This document shows, piece by piece, positions 29,124-42,565 of a stretch of 64,000 nucleotides of DNA (its first letter is position 1; each line of letters opens with the position of its first letter). The position numbers and the translations under genes were made by a program. The DNA lies in contig NZ_AUDR01000020.1 in NCBI RefSeq assembly GCF_000425565.1, forward strand, positions 1 to 64,000, written 5' to 3'. The stretch is from Tepidiphilus margaritifer DSM 15129. Its GTDB lineage: Bacteria > Pseudomonadota > Gammaproteobacteria > Burkholderiales > Rhodocyclaceae. Below the pieces are notes generated by a model. That model made no database searches, had not been told where the DNA came from, and saw only the letters and a program-made list of their open reading frames with translations.

Positions 29124-29152
29124 AAAAAGCCCATGAGCAAAGCCCATGGGCT
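29124..29152 (-). promoter_or_regulatory. terminator-like hairpin in the aceA leader
   Basis: On the minus strand AGCCCATG pairs with CATGGGCT and is followed directly by TTTT, 25 bases before the aceA ATG. The left arm can instead pair with itself (AGCCCATGGGCT), so two exclusive structures are possible, as in attenuators. Confidence 0.5.
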
Positions 29153-29185
29153 GCATGGTACGTCAGCTCGGACGCGACGTCAACA

Positions 29186-29199
29186 GTCTTATATAAGAC
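29186..29199. promoter_or_regulatory. 14-bp palindrome upstream of aceA
   Basis: GTCTTATATAAGAC is a perfect palindrome followed by repeats of the half-site motif (ataaga twice more by 29210). Its centre is about 95 bases from the aceA start, where an operator would be expected. Its AT-rich core could also contribute the -10 region. I cannot assign the regulator. Confidence 0.5.
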
Positions 29200-29244
29200 A
29201 TAAGATAAGATCGGCGCACCGCGACATCACACGACCTTTATGGA

Positions 29245-29724
29245 TCATACGAGTGGTACGTCGGACACGATCACACCGTCTTCGTCGGCATAGGCGAACA
29301 TCCCTGGCGCGAAAGTGACACCACCGAAACTCACCGGCACGTCGCGTTGCCCTTCGCCGCGTTTCACCGTTTTCTGCGGATGGGTGGCGAGCGCCCAGAC
29401 CCCCAGGGGAAGACGGCCGATGGCGGCCGAGTCGCGGATGCAGCCATAGACGATGACCCCGGCCCAGCCGTTCTTCACCGCGAGTTCGGCGAGGTTGTCA
29501 CCCAGGAGCGCCCGGCGCAGCGACCCTCCGCCGTCGATCACCAGCATCGCGCCCTGGCCGGGCTCGGCGAGCATCTCGCGCACCAGGGCGTTGTCTTCGA
29601 AAATCTTCAGCGTGCGCACGGGCCCGCCCGCGGCGCGGGCGCCGCCATAGGAGCGCAGCATGGGGGCGAGCACGCGCACGCGGTCTTCATGCGCGTCGCA
29701 CAGGTCGGCGGTATGGAAGTCCAT
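29245..29724 (-). CDS. rraA: RraA family protein
   Basis: This 159-residue protein belongs to the RraA/demethylmenaquinone-methyltransferase-like fold. It has [17 protein letters not shown] at the start, [18 protein letters not shown] near residue 63 and [14 protein letters not shown]. In E. coli RraA inhibits RNase E; many relatives are 4-hydroxy-4-methyl-2-oxoglutarate or oxaloacetate aldolase/decarboxylases, so activity is uncertain. The ATG is right because the family begins here, yet it directly abuts the U-run of the clpA terminator and has no Shine-Dalgarno sequence. Confidence 0.88.
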   Translation of the reverse strand: MDFHTADLCDAHEDRVRVLAPMLRSYGGARAAGGPVRTLKIFEDNALVREMLAEPGQGAMLVIDGGGSLRRALLGDNLAELAVKNGWAGVIVYGCIRDSAAIGRLPLGVWALATHPQKTVKRGEGQRDVPVSFGGVTFAPGMFAYADEDGVIVSDVPLV

Positions 29725-29760
29725 AAAAAAATCTCCGGTCGGTGGAAGACGACCGGAGAT
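29725..29760 (-). terminator. intrinsic terminator of clpA, touching the rraA start codon
   Basis: On the minus strand an 11-bp perfect stem (ATCTCCGGTCG/CGACCGGAGAT, 8-base loop) is followed by a run of U that reaches the rraA ATG with no spacer. It is one of the strongest terminators in the window. Confidence 0.85.
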
Positions 29761-29800
29761 TCTAGCAGCAGCTCGGACGCGGGATGGCGTCCGCCCGGGT

Positions 29801-32080
<2,280 letters not shown>

Positions 32081-32082
32081 TT

Positions 32083-32391
32083 TCAAACTTCCTCCATGAC
32101 GCAGGCGAGGGGGTGTCCGTGTTGCCGGGCAAAGGCCGTGACTTGCTCGACCTTGGTGGCGGCGATGTCTTTCGGATAGACGCCGCACACTGCCATCCCC
32201 TCATGATGGACTTTGAGCATGATTTGCGTCGCGCGTTCGCGGCCCATGTGAAAAAAACGCTCCAGCACGATCACGACGAAGTCCATGGGGGTGTAGTCGT
32301 CGTTGAGCAACAGCACCTTATAGAACGGCGGGGGGGAAACCCGCGCCTCTTCCTCCTCGAGGATCGGGGTGGTGGTATGCCGTGTCGTCAT
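32083..32391 (-). CDS. clpS: ATP-dependent Clp protease adaptor ClpS
   Basis: ClpS delivers N-end rule substrates to ClpAP. The 102-residue protein has a flexible acidic N-terminus ([10 protein letters not shown]) and the core motif [16 protein letters not shown], in which the aspartates bind the substrate N-terminus, followed by [19 protein letters not shown]. It directly precedes clpA. Confidence 0.96.
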   Translation of the reverse strand: MTTRHTTTPILEEEEARVSPPPFYKVLLLNDDYTPMDFVVIVLERFFHMGRERATQIMLKVHHEGMAVCGVYPKDIAATKVEQVTAFARQHGHPLACVMEEV

Positions 32392-32459
32392 GGTTTCATT
32401 CTAATGCGTCCGCGCCCAAACGCAACCCCGGCGCGGACGATGGGATCGATTCGTCGCGC

Positions 32460-32696
32460 TCAATCGTCGCGTTCGGCAAAGTCGCTCTCGATGCGGTCGA
32501 TCAGGGCGTGGAAGACCTCGCGCACCTGGCGTTCGCTCACGCCCATGAGGAGCGCGTCGTCGAGGGCATCTTTGAGCATCTGGGCGAGTTCCTCGAGATT
32601 CTCGCGCAGGACTTTGCGCTTTTCCGTGCAGCCGATCGTCTCACCCGAGGGAGTGCGCCAGACGAGGTGTTCGAGGAAGGCGTCGAGTTCGTTCAT
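32460..32696 (-). CDS. conserved small protein of unknown function
   Basis: This 78-residue protein is not recognised as a named family. It is acidic and predicted mostly helical (REVFHALIDRIESDFAERDD at the end), with no signal peptide or membrane segment. The segment WRTPSGETIGCTEKRKVLRENLEEL looks like a defined fold rather than random translation, and the ATG agrees with a gene filling the gap between the aminotransferase and clpS. No Shine-Dalgarno sequence is visible, and a GC hairpin ends 11 bases before the start, so expression may depend on the upstream gene. Confidence 0.6.
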   Translation of the reverse strand: MNELDAFLEHLVWRTPSGETIGCTEKRKVLRENLEELAQMLKDALDDALLMGVSERQVREVFHALIDRIESDFAERDD

Positions 32697-32707
32697 GGGG
32701 GAGGGGT

Positions 32708-32727
32708 GCCGCCCCGAGCGGGGCGGC
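32708..32727 (-). repeat. GC hairpin between aminotransferase and small gene
   Basis: GCCGCCCC/GGGGCGGC with a 4-base loop is perfect and lies 10 bases after the aminotransferase stop. There is no T-run on either strand. It may stabilise the upstream 3' end or pause transcription. Confidence 0.5.
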
Positions 32728-32737
32728 GGAAAGGAGC

Positions 32738-33946
32738 TCAGCCGCGCAGGACGGCGGCGATCGCTTCGGCGACGTAGTCGAGGTTGCGCGCGTTGAGCGC
32801 GGCGATGCAGATGCGCCCGGAGCGTACCGCGTAGATGCCGTACTCGCTCTTGAGCCGTTCGACCTGCTCGGGGGTGAGCCCGGTGTAGGAGAACATGCCG
32901 CGCTGGCCGGTGACGAAGGAGAAGTCCTTGCCCGGTACGGCGGCTTCCAGGCGCTGGCGCAGCCCCTCGCGCATGGCGCGGATGCGTCGGCGCATGCCGC
33001 CGAGCTCTTCTTCCCATTGCGCGCGCAGCTCGCTCGAGGCGAGCACGTCGGCCACGAGCGCCGCGCCGTGCGTGGGCGGGTTGGAGTAGTTGGTGCGGAT
33101 GACGCGCTTGAGCTGCGACAGCACCCGCTCGGCCTCGTCGCGCGAGCCGGTGACGATGGACAGCGCCCCGACGCGCTCGCCGTAGAGGGAGAAATTCTTC
33201 GAGAACGAGCTCGAGACGAAGAAGGGGATGCCGGTGGCGAGGAAATGGCGCACCGCCGCGGCGTCGGCGTCGATCCCTTCGGCGAAACCCTGGTAGGCCA
33301 TGTCGAGGAAGGGGACGAGCTCGCCCGCCACGCAGGCTTGGGCGACTTCTTTCCACTGCGCTTCGGTGAGATCGGCTCCGGTGGGGTTGTGGCAGCAGGC
33401 GTGCAGCACGACGATGCTGCGCGGGGCCATGGCCGCGAGCGCCGCCTTCATGCCGGCGAAATCCACCCTGCCGGTGGCCGGATCGTAGTAGCGGTAGGTG
33501 CGCACGGGAAAGCCCGCCGCCTCGAAGATGCCGCGATGGTTTTCCCAGCTGGGGTCGGAGATGTAGACGGTGGCCTCGGGCACGATGCGCTTGAGGAGAT
33601 CACCACCGATGCGCAGCGCCCCGGTGCCGCCCAGCCCTTGGGCGGTGACGACGCGCCCTTCGGCGAGCAGCGGGGAATTGGCGCCAAAGAGCAGACGCTG
33701 CACGGCGCCGGTGTAGGCGGCCGGGCCTTCGATGGGCTGGTAGCCGCGCGGCTTGGCCTGACGCACGCGCGCTTCCTCGGCGGTCTTCACCGAGGCGAGC
33801 AGCGGAATGCGTCCTTCTTCGTCGTAATACACGCCCACGCCGAGGTTTACTTTCTGGGGGCGAGGGTCGGCGGCGAAGGCTTCGTTGAGTCCGAGGATGG
33901 GGTCGCGCGGCGCGAGTTCGACCGCGGCAAAGAGACTGCGGGACAT
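32738..33946 (-). CDS. class I aspartate/aromatic amino acid aminotransferase
   Basis: This 402-residue PLP enzyme belongs to the AspC/TyrB family. It has VNLGVGVYYDEEGRIPLL at the start, the cofactor-binding HACCHNPTG, the lysine in SSSFSKNFSLYGERVGAL, and the C-terminal GRICIAALN with the carboxylate-binding arginine. It transfers amino groups between aspartate or aromatic amino acids and 2-oxoglutarate. Sequence inspection cannot separate AspC from TyrB specificity. The start at 33946 has AGGAG upstream. It is divergent from uvrB, a common betaproteobacterial arrangement. Confidence 0.92.
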   Translation of the reverse strand: MSRSLFAAVELAPRDPILGLNEAFAADPRPQKVNLGVGVYYDEEGRIPLLASVKTAEEARVRQAKPRGYQPIEGPAAYTGAVQRLLFGANSPLLAEGRVVTAQGLGGTGALRIGGDLLKRIVPEATVYISDPSWENHRGIFEAAGFPVRTYRYYDPATGRVDFAGMKAALAAMAPRSIVVLHACCHNPTGADLTEAQWKEVAQACVAGELVPFLDMAYQGFAEGIDADAAAVRHFLATGIPFFVSSSFSKNFSLYGERVGALSIVTGSRDEAERVLSQLKRVIRTNYSNPPTHGAALVADVLASSELRAQWEEELGGMRRRIRAMREGLRQRLEAAVPGKDFSFVTGQRGMFSYTGLTPEQVERLKSEYGIYAVRSGRICIAALNARNLDYVAEAIAAVLRG

Positions 33947-34046
33947 GGATCGGGGCTCCTGAGGCTGGACCATCGGGCTGTGCCTTGCGGGAACCCGCTT
34001 CGGGGTAAGATGTCGCAAGGCTACCGCCGAAAAAGGAAATTGTAGC

Positions 34047-36131
<2,085 letters not shown>

Positions 36132-36149
36132 GGAAACGGGGAAAGGTGA

Positions 36150-36177
36150 AGGGCGCGGCGTTTGCCGCGCCCTTTTT
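36150..36177 (+). terminator. intrinsic terminator of uvrB
   Basis: A perfect 10-bp stem AGGGCGCGGC/GCCGCGCCCT with loop GTTT is followed by TTTTT, 18 bases after the uvrB stop. The convergent rne gene ends right beside it, and its minus-strand side has only a weak T-rich flank. Confidence 0.85.
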
Positions 36178-39164
36178 CAGGCGGCGGGAGGTTGCTCGTC
36201 GGCGACGGGTGGGGTCGATTCGACAGAGGACCGCTTGGTCTCCACCTGAACGAGCGGCCCTTCCTCGACCTTGGGCAGGCGCACCACGGGGCGGCCGAGT
36301 TGCACGATCACTTCGGTGGGCTTGAGCTCGGCGAGCTTGGCTGGATCGGTCTCTACCCACTGCAGGCCGGCGGCGGCGAGGATCTCGCGCAGGGATTCGG
36401 GCGTCGTCTGCGGCGGTGTCGGCGTGGGCGCAGTGACCTCCGCCTTCGGCATGGCGGATCCGGACGGCGTGGAGGGGGTCGCCTCGGTCCGAGGTTCGCT
36501 CGCCGGAAGGGAGACGGCCGTTTCCTCGCTCGCAGGAACCGCCGCGGATTCTTGGGCTACGGCCGTACGGCTGGGCAGCGCCTGTTCGGCCGGTGCTGCC
36601 TCGGCGATTTCAGCCACTGCTCCTTCGAACAGGGTGTTCCGAGAGGGAACCTCGGGTTCGCCCTGTGGCGCAGCGATCTCGGTCAGGCTGACGGAAGCGG
36701 CCGTGGCGGGAGCTTCAGACTCGGCGGCCGCGCCTGCGCCCTCCTGCCCGACTGCCGGCGCGGGAAGCTGCGGCGGCACGAGGACGGGCAGATTTTCCGG
36801 CGCTGGAGCGGCGGATGCTGGCTCGGGCAGGTGCGCGGCGGTGGCATCGTCGCGCTTTTTCGCGGACTTGCGCGGCGGCTGGGACTCGGCGGCTCGGCCA
36901 GACTCTTCGCTCGCAGCGGGTTCGATCTCGGCCTGCGCCGTATCTTCGGTTTCGGCGGATTCGATCGTCTCTGCCGCTTCACCCGTTCCCTTGCGGCGCG
37001 AACGCGAGCGGCGGCGACGCTTGGCCGAAGTTTCGGGCGACGCAGTTTCGGTCGAGGATTCGCCGGCCGATGGCAAGACCAGTTCCAGCGTTTCTCCGGT
37101 TTCCTCCGCGGCAGGCACCCGCGACGGCGCGGGTTCGGCGCTTGGGGCGGAGGCGGGAACCTGGGGCGTCTGCGGTGCGATGGGCAGGGTCTCGGAAACA
37201 GGGCTCGGAAGGGGTGCTTCGACGGGCGCACGCTCGCTGCGGCGCTCCGTCGCTTCTTCACGGCGCCGGCTCGGTTCGCGCGGCGCACGCTCGCTGCGGC
37301 GGGATCCTTCGGCGCTACGGGGCGGGCGCGGTTGACGCCGACCTTCGGGGCGTCGGGGCGCTTCGGCGGCGGATTCGGCCGCAGCGGGAGCCGGGACGGG
37401 CGCTTCGGCCTTGGCTGCTTCGCTGGCGCCAGGGCCCATGAGGCTGCGCAACCAGGACTTGAGGCGCTGCACCAAGGGGGGCGGGGCGGATTTCACCGCG
37501 GAAGATTCGGCGGTCGGCGCCGGGACGGGGGCCGCGGCGCTCGGCGAAGGGGGCGGTGTTTCGGGGGTGATGCCCTTGACGGCCGCTTCCTGGCGCCGGG
37601 CAGGTTTCTCGGTGAGCTCGGTGACGCGGTTGGATTCGGGGGCGGGTGGCGTGGCCAGTTCGTAGCTCACCAGGGTGACGTCGTGCGTGTCGAGCTGGTC
37701 GTGGCGCAGACGCACCACTTCATAGGCCGGCGTCTCCATGTGGCGGTTGGGGATGACGACGATACGTACCTTGTGCCGCGCTTCGATGCGGGCGACGTCG
37801 ACCCGCTTCTCGTTGAGGAGGTAGGTGGCGACGTCGACCGGAACCTGGGTATAGACGGCGGCGGTGTTCTCCTTGATCGCCTCTTCTTCGATCAGCCGCA
37901 GGATGTGCAGCGCGGCCGATTCAGTGCTGCGGATGTGGCCGGTGCCGGTACAGCGGGGACAGGTGATGTAGCTCGTCTCGGCCAGTGCCGGGCGCAACCG
38001 TTGGCGCGAGAGTTCCAGCAAGCCGAATTTGCTGATCTTGCCCAGCTGCACGCGGGCGCGGTCGTGTTTGATGGAATCCTTGAGGCGGTTCTCGACCTCG
38101 CGCTGGTTTTTGGCCGACTCCATGTCGATGAAGTCGATGACGATGAGTCCGCCGAGGTCGCGCAGGCGCAGCTGACGGGCGATCTCATCGGCCGCCTCCA
38201 GGTTGGTCTTGAAGGCCGTCTCTTCGATGTCGGCCCCTTTCGTGGCGCGCCCGGAGTTGACGTCGATGGCCACCAGCGCTTCGGTGTGGTCGATGACGAT
38301 GGCGCCGCCACTGGGCAGATTCACCTGGCGCGAATAGGCCGTCTCGATCTGGTGTTCGATCTGGAAGCGGGAGAAGAGGGGGACATCGTCCTGGTAGCGT
38401 TTGACGCGCGGCACGCAGTCGGGCATGACGTGGGCCATGAATTGGCGCGCCTGCTCGTAGATGTCGTCGGTGTCGCACAGGATCTCGCCGATGTCGGGCT
38501 GGAAGTAATCGCGGATCGCCCGAATCACCAGGGCGCTTTCCTGGTAGATGAGGAAGGGGCCGGATTGCGAGGCGGCGGCGTCTTCGATCGCACGCCACAG
38601 CTTGAGGAGGTAGTTGAGGTCCCACTGCAGCTCTTCGCGCGTGCGGCCGATGGCCGCGGTGCGTGCGATCAGGCTCATGCCGTCGGGGACGTCGAGTTCC
38701 TCGAGCAAGGCTTTCAGCTCGGCCCGCTCTTCCCCGTCGATGCGACGCGACACACCGCCGCCGCGCGGGTTGTTGGGCATGAGGACGAGGTAGCGGCCAG
38801 CCAGAGAGATATAGGTGGTGAGCGCCGCGCCCTTGTTGCCGCGCTCGTCCTTTTCCACCTGGACGATGAGCTCTTGCCCGACCGAGAGGGCGTCTTGCAC
38901 CCGTGTGCGGCCGTTGGCTTCGGTGCTTTTCCAGTAGGTGCGGGCGACTTCCTTGAAGGGAAGGAACCCGTGGCGCTCTTCGCCGTAATCGACGAACACC
39001 GCCTCGAGGCTGGGCTCGATGCGGGTGATCACCGCCTTGTAGATATTGCCTTTGCGCTGTTCGCGGCCGGATCCTTCGATGTCGAAATCGATCAGCTTCT
39101 GGCCGTCGACGATGGCGACGCGCAGTTCTTCCGGCTGCGTCGCGTTGAAGAGCATGCGTTTCAT
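36177..39164 (-). CDS. rne: ribonuclease E
   Basis: RNase E is the main endonuclease of mRNA decay and rRNA/tRNA processing. The 995-residue protein begins MKRMLFNATQPEELRVAIVD. It has the S1 domain (about 37-120), catalytic aspartates in VAIDVNSGRATKG (near 303) and IVIDFIDM (near 346), and the zinc-link CPRCTGTGH (near 405). Beyond about residue 500 it is low-complexity, rich in A, P, E and R, with basic patches such as RRRRSRSRRK, which fits the disordered degradosome scaffold. It has an unusually long leader and is divergent from rluC, as in E. coli. Confidence 0.96.
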   Translation of the reverse strand: MKRMLFNATQPEELRVAIVDGQKLIDFDIEGSGREQRKGNIYKAVITRIEPSLEAVFVDYGEERHGFLPFKEVARTYWKSTEANGRTRVQDALSVGQELIVQVEKDERGNKGAALTTYISLAGRYLVLMPNNPRGGGVSRRIDGEERAELKALLEELDVPDGMSLIARTAAIGRTREELQWDLNYLLKLWRAIEDAAASQSGPFLIYQESALVIRAIRDYFQPDIGEILCDTDDIYEQARQFMAHVMPDCVPRVKRYQDDVPLFSRFQIEHQIETAYSRQVNLPSGGAIVIDHTEALVAIDVNSGRATKGADIEETAFKTNLEAADEIARQLRLRDLGGLIVIDFIDMESAKNQREVENRLKDSIKHDRARVQLGKISKFGLLELSRQRLRPALAETSYITCPRCTGTGHIRSTESAALHILRLIEEEAIKENTAAVYTQVPVDVATYLLNEKRVDVARIEARHKVRIVVIPNRHMETPAYEVVRLRHDQLDTHDVTLVSYELATPPAPESNRVTELTEKPARRQEAAVKGITPETPPPSPSAAAPVPAPTAESSAVKSAPPPLVQRLKSWLRSLMGPGASEAAKAEAPVPAPAAAESAAEAPRRPEGRRQPRPPRSAEGSRRSERAPREPSRRREEATERRSERAPVEAPLPSPVSETLPIAPQTPQVPASAPSAEPAPSRVPAAEETGETLELVLPSAGESSTETASPETSAKRRRRSRSRRKGTGEAAETIESAETEDTAQAEIEPAASEESGRAAESQPPRKSAKKRDDATAAHLPEPASAAPAPENLPVLVPPQLPAPAVGQEGAGAAAESEAPATAASVSLTEIAAPQGEPEVPSRNTLFEGAVAEIAEAAPAEQALPSRTAVAQESAAVPASEETAVSLPASEPRTEATPSTPSGSAMPKAEVTAPTPTPPQTTPESLREILAAAGLQWVETDPAKLAELKPTEVIVQLGRPVVRLPKVEEGPLVQVETKRSSVESTPPVADEQPPAA

Positions 39165-39638
39165 CGTGTCGTCACTCCCGCGCTGCGGGCGGACGCGAAC
39201 GGGCAGCGGCCCGGTGAGGGTCGACGTCAGCGCGCGGAGGCGCCGTTCCGCGGCGGCCGGGCAGGCCGCACGGGGCAAGGGACTGCGCCGTGCAGTGCGG
39301 GAGGCGTGGGGCCTGGATTCGGTGGCACCATGTCGTCGATCGTCTCTTCGGTTGTGCCGCACCGTTCGGGGTGCGGCGGACTGCATTCCTGTTCGTGTCC
39401 GCCCGAGCCGTTCAAGTTGAGAAAAAAGTCGATAAGGCCGGGCGAGCCTGGTGTTCCGCCGGTTCATCCGACGCGGCGCGAAAAAAATCGAGGCGCCGGG
39501 TCGGAGGGGTTACCCGATTCCGGTCGGGCGGGAGCACGGCGTCTTCTCGACGGGCTCGACCGCTCGAAGTCGGTCCACTCCGGGTGGACGTTGCACGACG
39601 ACTCGACCGTGAATCGAAGCGATAGTATATTCGGGAAG
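39165..39638. other. 474-base gene-free region between rne and rluC
   Basis: No protein family is recognisable in any frame here; the open frames are short or continue antisense to rne. On the minus strand it is the rne leader. It holds a perfect 8-bp stem-loop (39356-39377), a second GC-rich stem near 39256-39279, and A-runs at 39421-39427 and 39480-39487 that are U-runs in the rne leader RNA. Confidence 0.7.
39356..39377 (-). promoter_or_regulatory. stem-loop in the rne leader
   Basis: GCCGCACC and GGTGCGGC form a perfect 8-bp stem with a 6-base loop, about 190 bases upstream of the rne start and well inside the predicted leader. In E. coli, hairpins in the rne leader are bound by RNase E for feedback control; whether this one is equivalent is unknown. 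Confidence 0.45.

Positions 39639-39652
<14 letters not shown>
39624..39652 (-). promoter_or_regulatory. rne promoter, overlapping a rluC -10
   Basis: On the minus strand TTGCGT (39647-39652), 17 bases and TATACT (39624-39629) form a good sigma-70 promoter with a start near 39617, giving a leader of about 450 bases. On the plus strand TATATT at 39626-39631 is a possible -10 for rluC, so the two promoters overlap. Confidence 0.6.
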
Positions 39653-40591
<939 letters not shown>

Positions 40592-40595
<4 letters not shown>

Positions 40596-41278
40596 GCGCA
40601 TTCGATCTGGTGGTATTCGATTGGGATGGAACGCTGATGGATTCGACGGCGGCCATCGTGCGCGCGATGCAGCGTGCCGCCGAGGATCTGGGCGTGCCGC
40701 CTCCGCCGGCGCAGCGGGCGCGGCAGGTGATCGGCCTGGGCTTGGCCGATGCCTTGCGTCTGGCGCTGCCCGAGCTGCCGGCGCAGCGCTACCCGGAGAT
40801 GGCGGCGCGCTACCGCCACCATTACTTGTCGCACGACGGCGAGCTCGAGCTCTTTCCCGGGGTCGAGGAGCTGCTTGCGCGGCTCGTGGCGGCCGGGCGC
40901 TACGTGGCGGTGGCCACCGGAAAGAGCCGGCTAGGGCTGGAACGTGCGCTCGATCATTCGGGTTTGCGCCGCTACGTGATGGCCTCGCGTACCGCCGATG
41001 AGTGCCATTCCAAGCCGCATCCGCAGATGCTGCACGAGCTGCTCGAAGAGTTCGCGGTTCCGCCCGAGCGGGCAGTGATGATCGGCGATACGACGCACGA
41101 CTTGCTCATGGCCCAGGCGGCGGGAACGTCCGCCATTGGCGTGGCCTACGGGGCGCATCCGCGCGAGGCGCTCACGGCGCTGCGGCCGTTGTCGGTGGTG
41201 GATTCTGCGCGTGCGCTCGCGCCGCTATTGCTGGGAGAGAAAGCCGAAGACGGTCGGGCGCTTGCCGAGCGTCGGTAA
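40592..41278 (+). CDS. HAD-family hydrolase, phosphoglycolate phosphatase-like
   Basis: This 228-residue haloacid dehalogenase phosphatase carries motif I DLVVFDWDGTLMDS with the nucleophilic aspartate, a helical cap, motif II VATGKS, motif III lysine in SKPHP, and motif IV MIGDTTHDLLMA. It resembles Gph-type enzymes that lie beside rluC in many proteobacteria; the substrate is not certain. The GTG start overlaps the rluC stop. The 3' end overlaps the convergent methyltransferase gene by 54 bases. Confidence 0.88.
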
Positions 41279-41938
41279 GGGTTCGGTGCGCCAGCGTGCG
41301 ACGGGGGCGGTGCGGATCCATTGATCCGGCTGGGTGAGATGGCAGGCCACGCACAGCAGCGTCGTCGGTGCCAGCACCTGCACCAGGGTTTCGAGCATGC
41401 GATCGTTACGGTATGGCGTTTCGATGAAGAATTGGCTCTGCCTCTGGGCGCGGGATTTCGCTTCCAGTGCGGCGATCGCGGTGGCGCGCTCCGGCGCCGG
41501 GATCGGCAGGTAGCCGTGGAAGGCGAAACGCTGGCCCTCGAGACCGCTGCCCATGAGCGCGAGCATGAGGGCCGAAGGGCCGACGAGCGGCACCACGGCA
41601 ATGCCGCGCCCGTGCGCCCGGGCGACCAGCGCCGCTCCGGGGTCGGCCACCCCGGGGCAGCCGGCATCGGACATCAGGCCGATGTCCTCGCCTTCTAGGC
41701 AAGGTGCGAGTAGCACGTCCAGAGCAGCCGGCGTCGGCGCGTCGGGGATGCGCTGCAGCAGTAATTCGGCAATTGGCCTCGGATGTCCCAGGCGTTTGAG
41801 GGCGGCGCGGGCTGGTTTCTCGTTTTCGACGACGAAACGGCGCAGGCGCTGCACTTCGCGCAAGTGTTCCGGCGGCAGCAGCGGCGGCCCTTCATCGCCT
41901 AGTGGCGTGGGGATGAGCAGCAATCGCCCGGGGGTCAC
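41225..41938 (-). CDS. SAM-dependent methyltransferase of the RsmI/tetrapyrrole methylase family
   Basis: This 237-residue protein opens GRLLLIPTPLGDEGPPLLPP and has IGLMSDAGCPGVADPGAALVA and VPLVGPSALMLALMGSGL, the RsmI-type tetrapyrrole methylase core. RsmI 2'-O-methylates C1402 of 16S rRNA, but this protein is shorter than RsmI and lacks its usual N-terminal segment, so it may be a paralogous family with another target. The GTG start overlaps the stop of the Maf gene (GTGA). The C-terminal coding end overlaps the HAD gene. Confidence 0.8.
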   Translation of the reverse strand: MTPGRLLLIPTPLGDEGPPLLPPEHLREVQRLRRFVVENEKPARAALKRLGHPRPIAELLLQRIPDAPTPAALDVLLAPCLEGEDIGLMSDAGCPGVADPGAALVARAHGRGIAVVPLVGPSALMLALMGSGLEGQRFAFHGYLPIPAPERATAIAALEAKSRAQRQSQFFIETPYRNDRMLETLVQVLAPTTLLCVACHLTQPDQWIRTAPVARWRTEPLPTLGKRPTVFGFLSQQ

Positions 41939-42516
41939 GGCAGCGTCCACCCGAGGCGGCGCAGCATCCGCGCCGTGGCGATGAGCGGCAGGCCGATGAG
42001 GGCGGTGGGGTCGCTCGATTCGATCGCCTCGAGCAGCGTGATGCCCAGACCTTCGGCCTTGGCGCTGCCGGCGCAGTCGAGCGGCCGTTCGCGCTCGACG
42101 TAGCGCACGATCTCCGCGTCGGTGAGGTCGGCGCGAAAGCGCACCCGGGTGGGCACGAGTTCGGTCTGGGCGCGGCCCTGCTCGTCGAGTACGCACACGG
42201 CGGTGGAGAATTCCACTGTCCGGCCGCGCATGCGTTGCAGTTGCGCGACGGCACGCTCCACGCTGCCCGGTTTGCCGAAACGCTCGTCGCCGAGGTGGGC
42301 GACCTGGTCGCTGCCGATGACGTGGCAGGCTTCGCCGAGCGTCGCCGCAACCGCTCGGGCTTTGGCTTCGGCCAGTCGCCGGCCCGTCTGTGCCGGGGAT
42401 TCGCCGGGCAGCGGTGTTTCATCGACCTGGGGGGCGATGGCGGCGAAAGGCAGGCCGAAGCGCTCGAGGAGCTGGCGACGGTAGGGCGAGGTGGAGGCGA
42501 GGATCAGACGCGGCAT
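41935..42516 (-). CDS. Maf/YceF-family nucleotide pyrophosphatase
   Basis: This 193-residue Maf-like protein begins MPRLILASTSPYRRQLLERF, followed by DETPLPGES, VIGSDQVAHLG and the SAKAEGLGITLLEAIE region. In E. coli the YceF subgroup hydrolyses m7GTP, and the position beside yceD-rpmF supports this subgroup. The frame opens earlier at a TTG, but the ATG at 42516 matches the family start. It is divergent from yceD, with the yceD promoter in between. Confidence 0.88.
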   Translation of the reverse strand: MPRLILASTSPYRRQLLERFGLPFAAIAPQVDETPLPGESPAQTGRRLAEAKARAVAATLGEACHVIGSDQVAHLGDERFGKPGSVERAVAQLQRMRGRTVEFSTAVCVLDEQGRAQTELVPTRVRFRADLTDAEIVRYVERERPLDCAGSAKAEGLGITLLEAIESSDPTALIGLPLIATARMLRRLGWTLP

Positions 42517-42527
42517 GAAGGGTATTT

Positions 42528-42556
42528 TTGACAAAAATGTCGGGAAATCTTATCAT
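42528..42556 (+). promoter_or_regulatory. strong sigma-70 promoter of the yceD-rpmF operon
   Basis: TTGACA (42528-42533), exactly 17 bases, and TATCAT (42551-42556) form the best sigma-70 match in the window. The predicted start near 42563 leaves only about 3 bases before the yceD ATG at 42566. Confidence 0.85.
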
Positions 42557-42565
42557 TGCCGACCT

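Noticed and set aside
33947-34046. LexA SOS box upstream of uvrB
   Set aside because: No CTGT-N8-ACAG pattern is seen there, nor before recN.
36162-39638. Apparent 1159-codon N-terminal extension of rluC antisense to rne
   Set aside because: The extension is glycine- and arginine-rich and reads over the rne coding strand; RluC starts at 39639 with its S4 domain.
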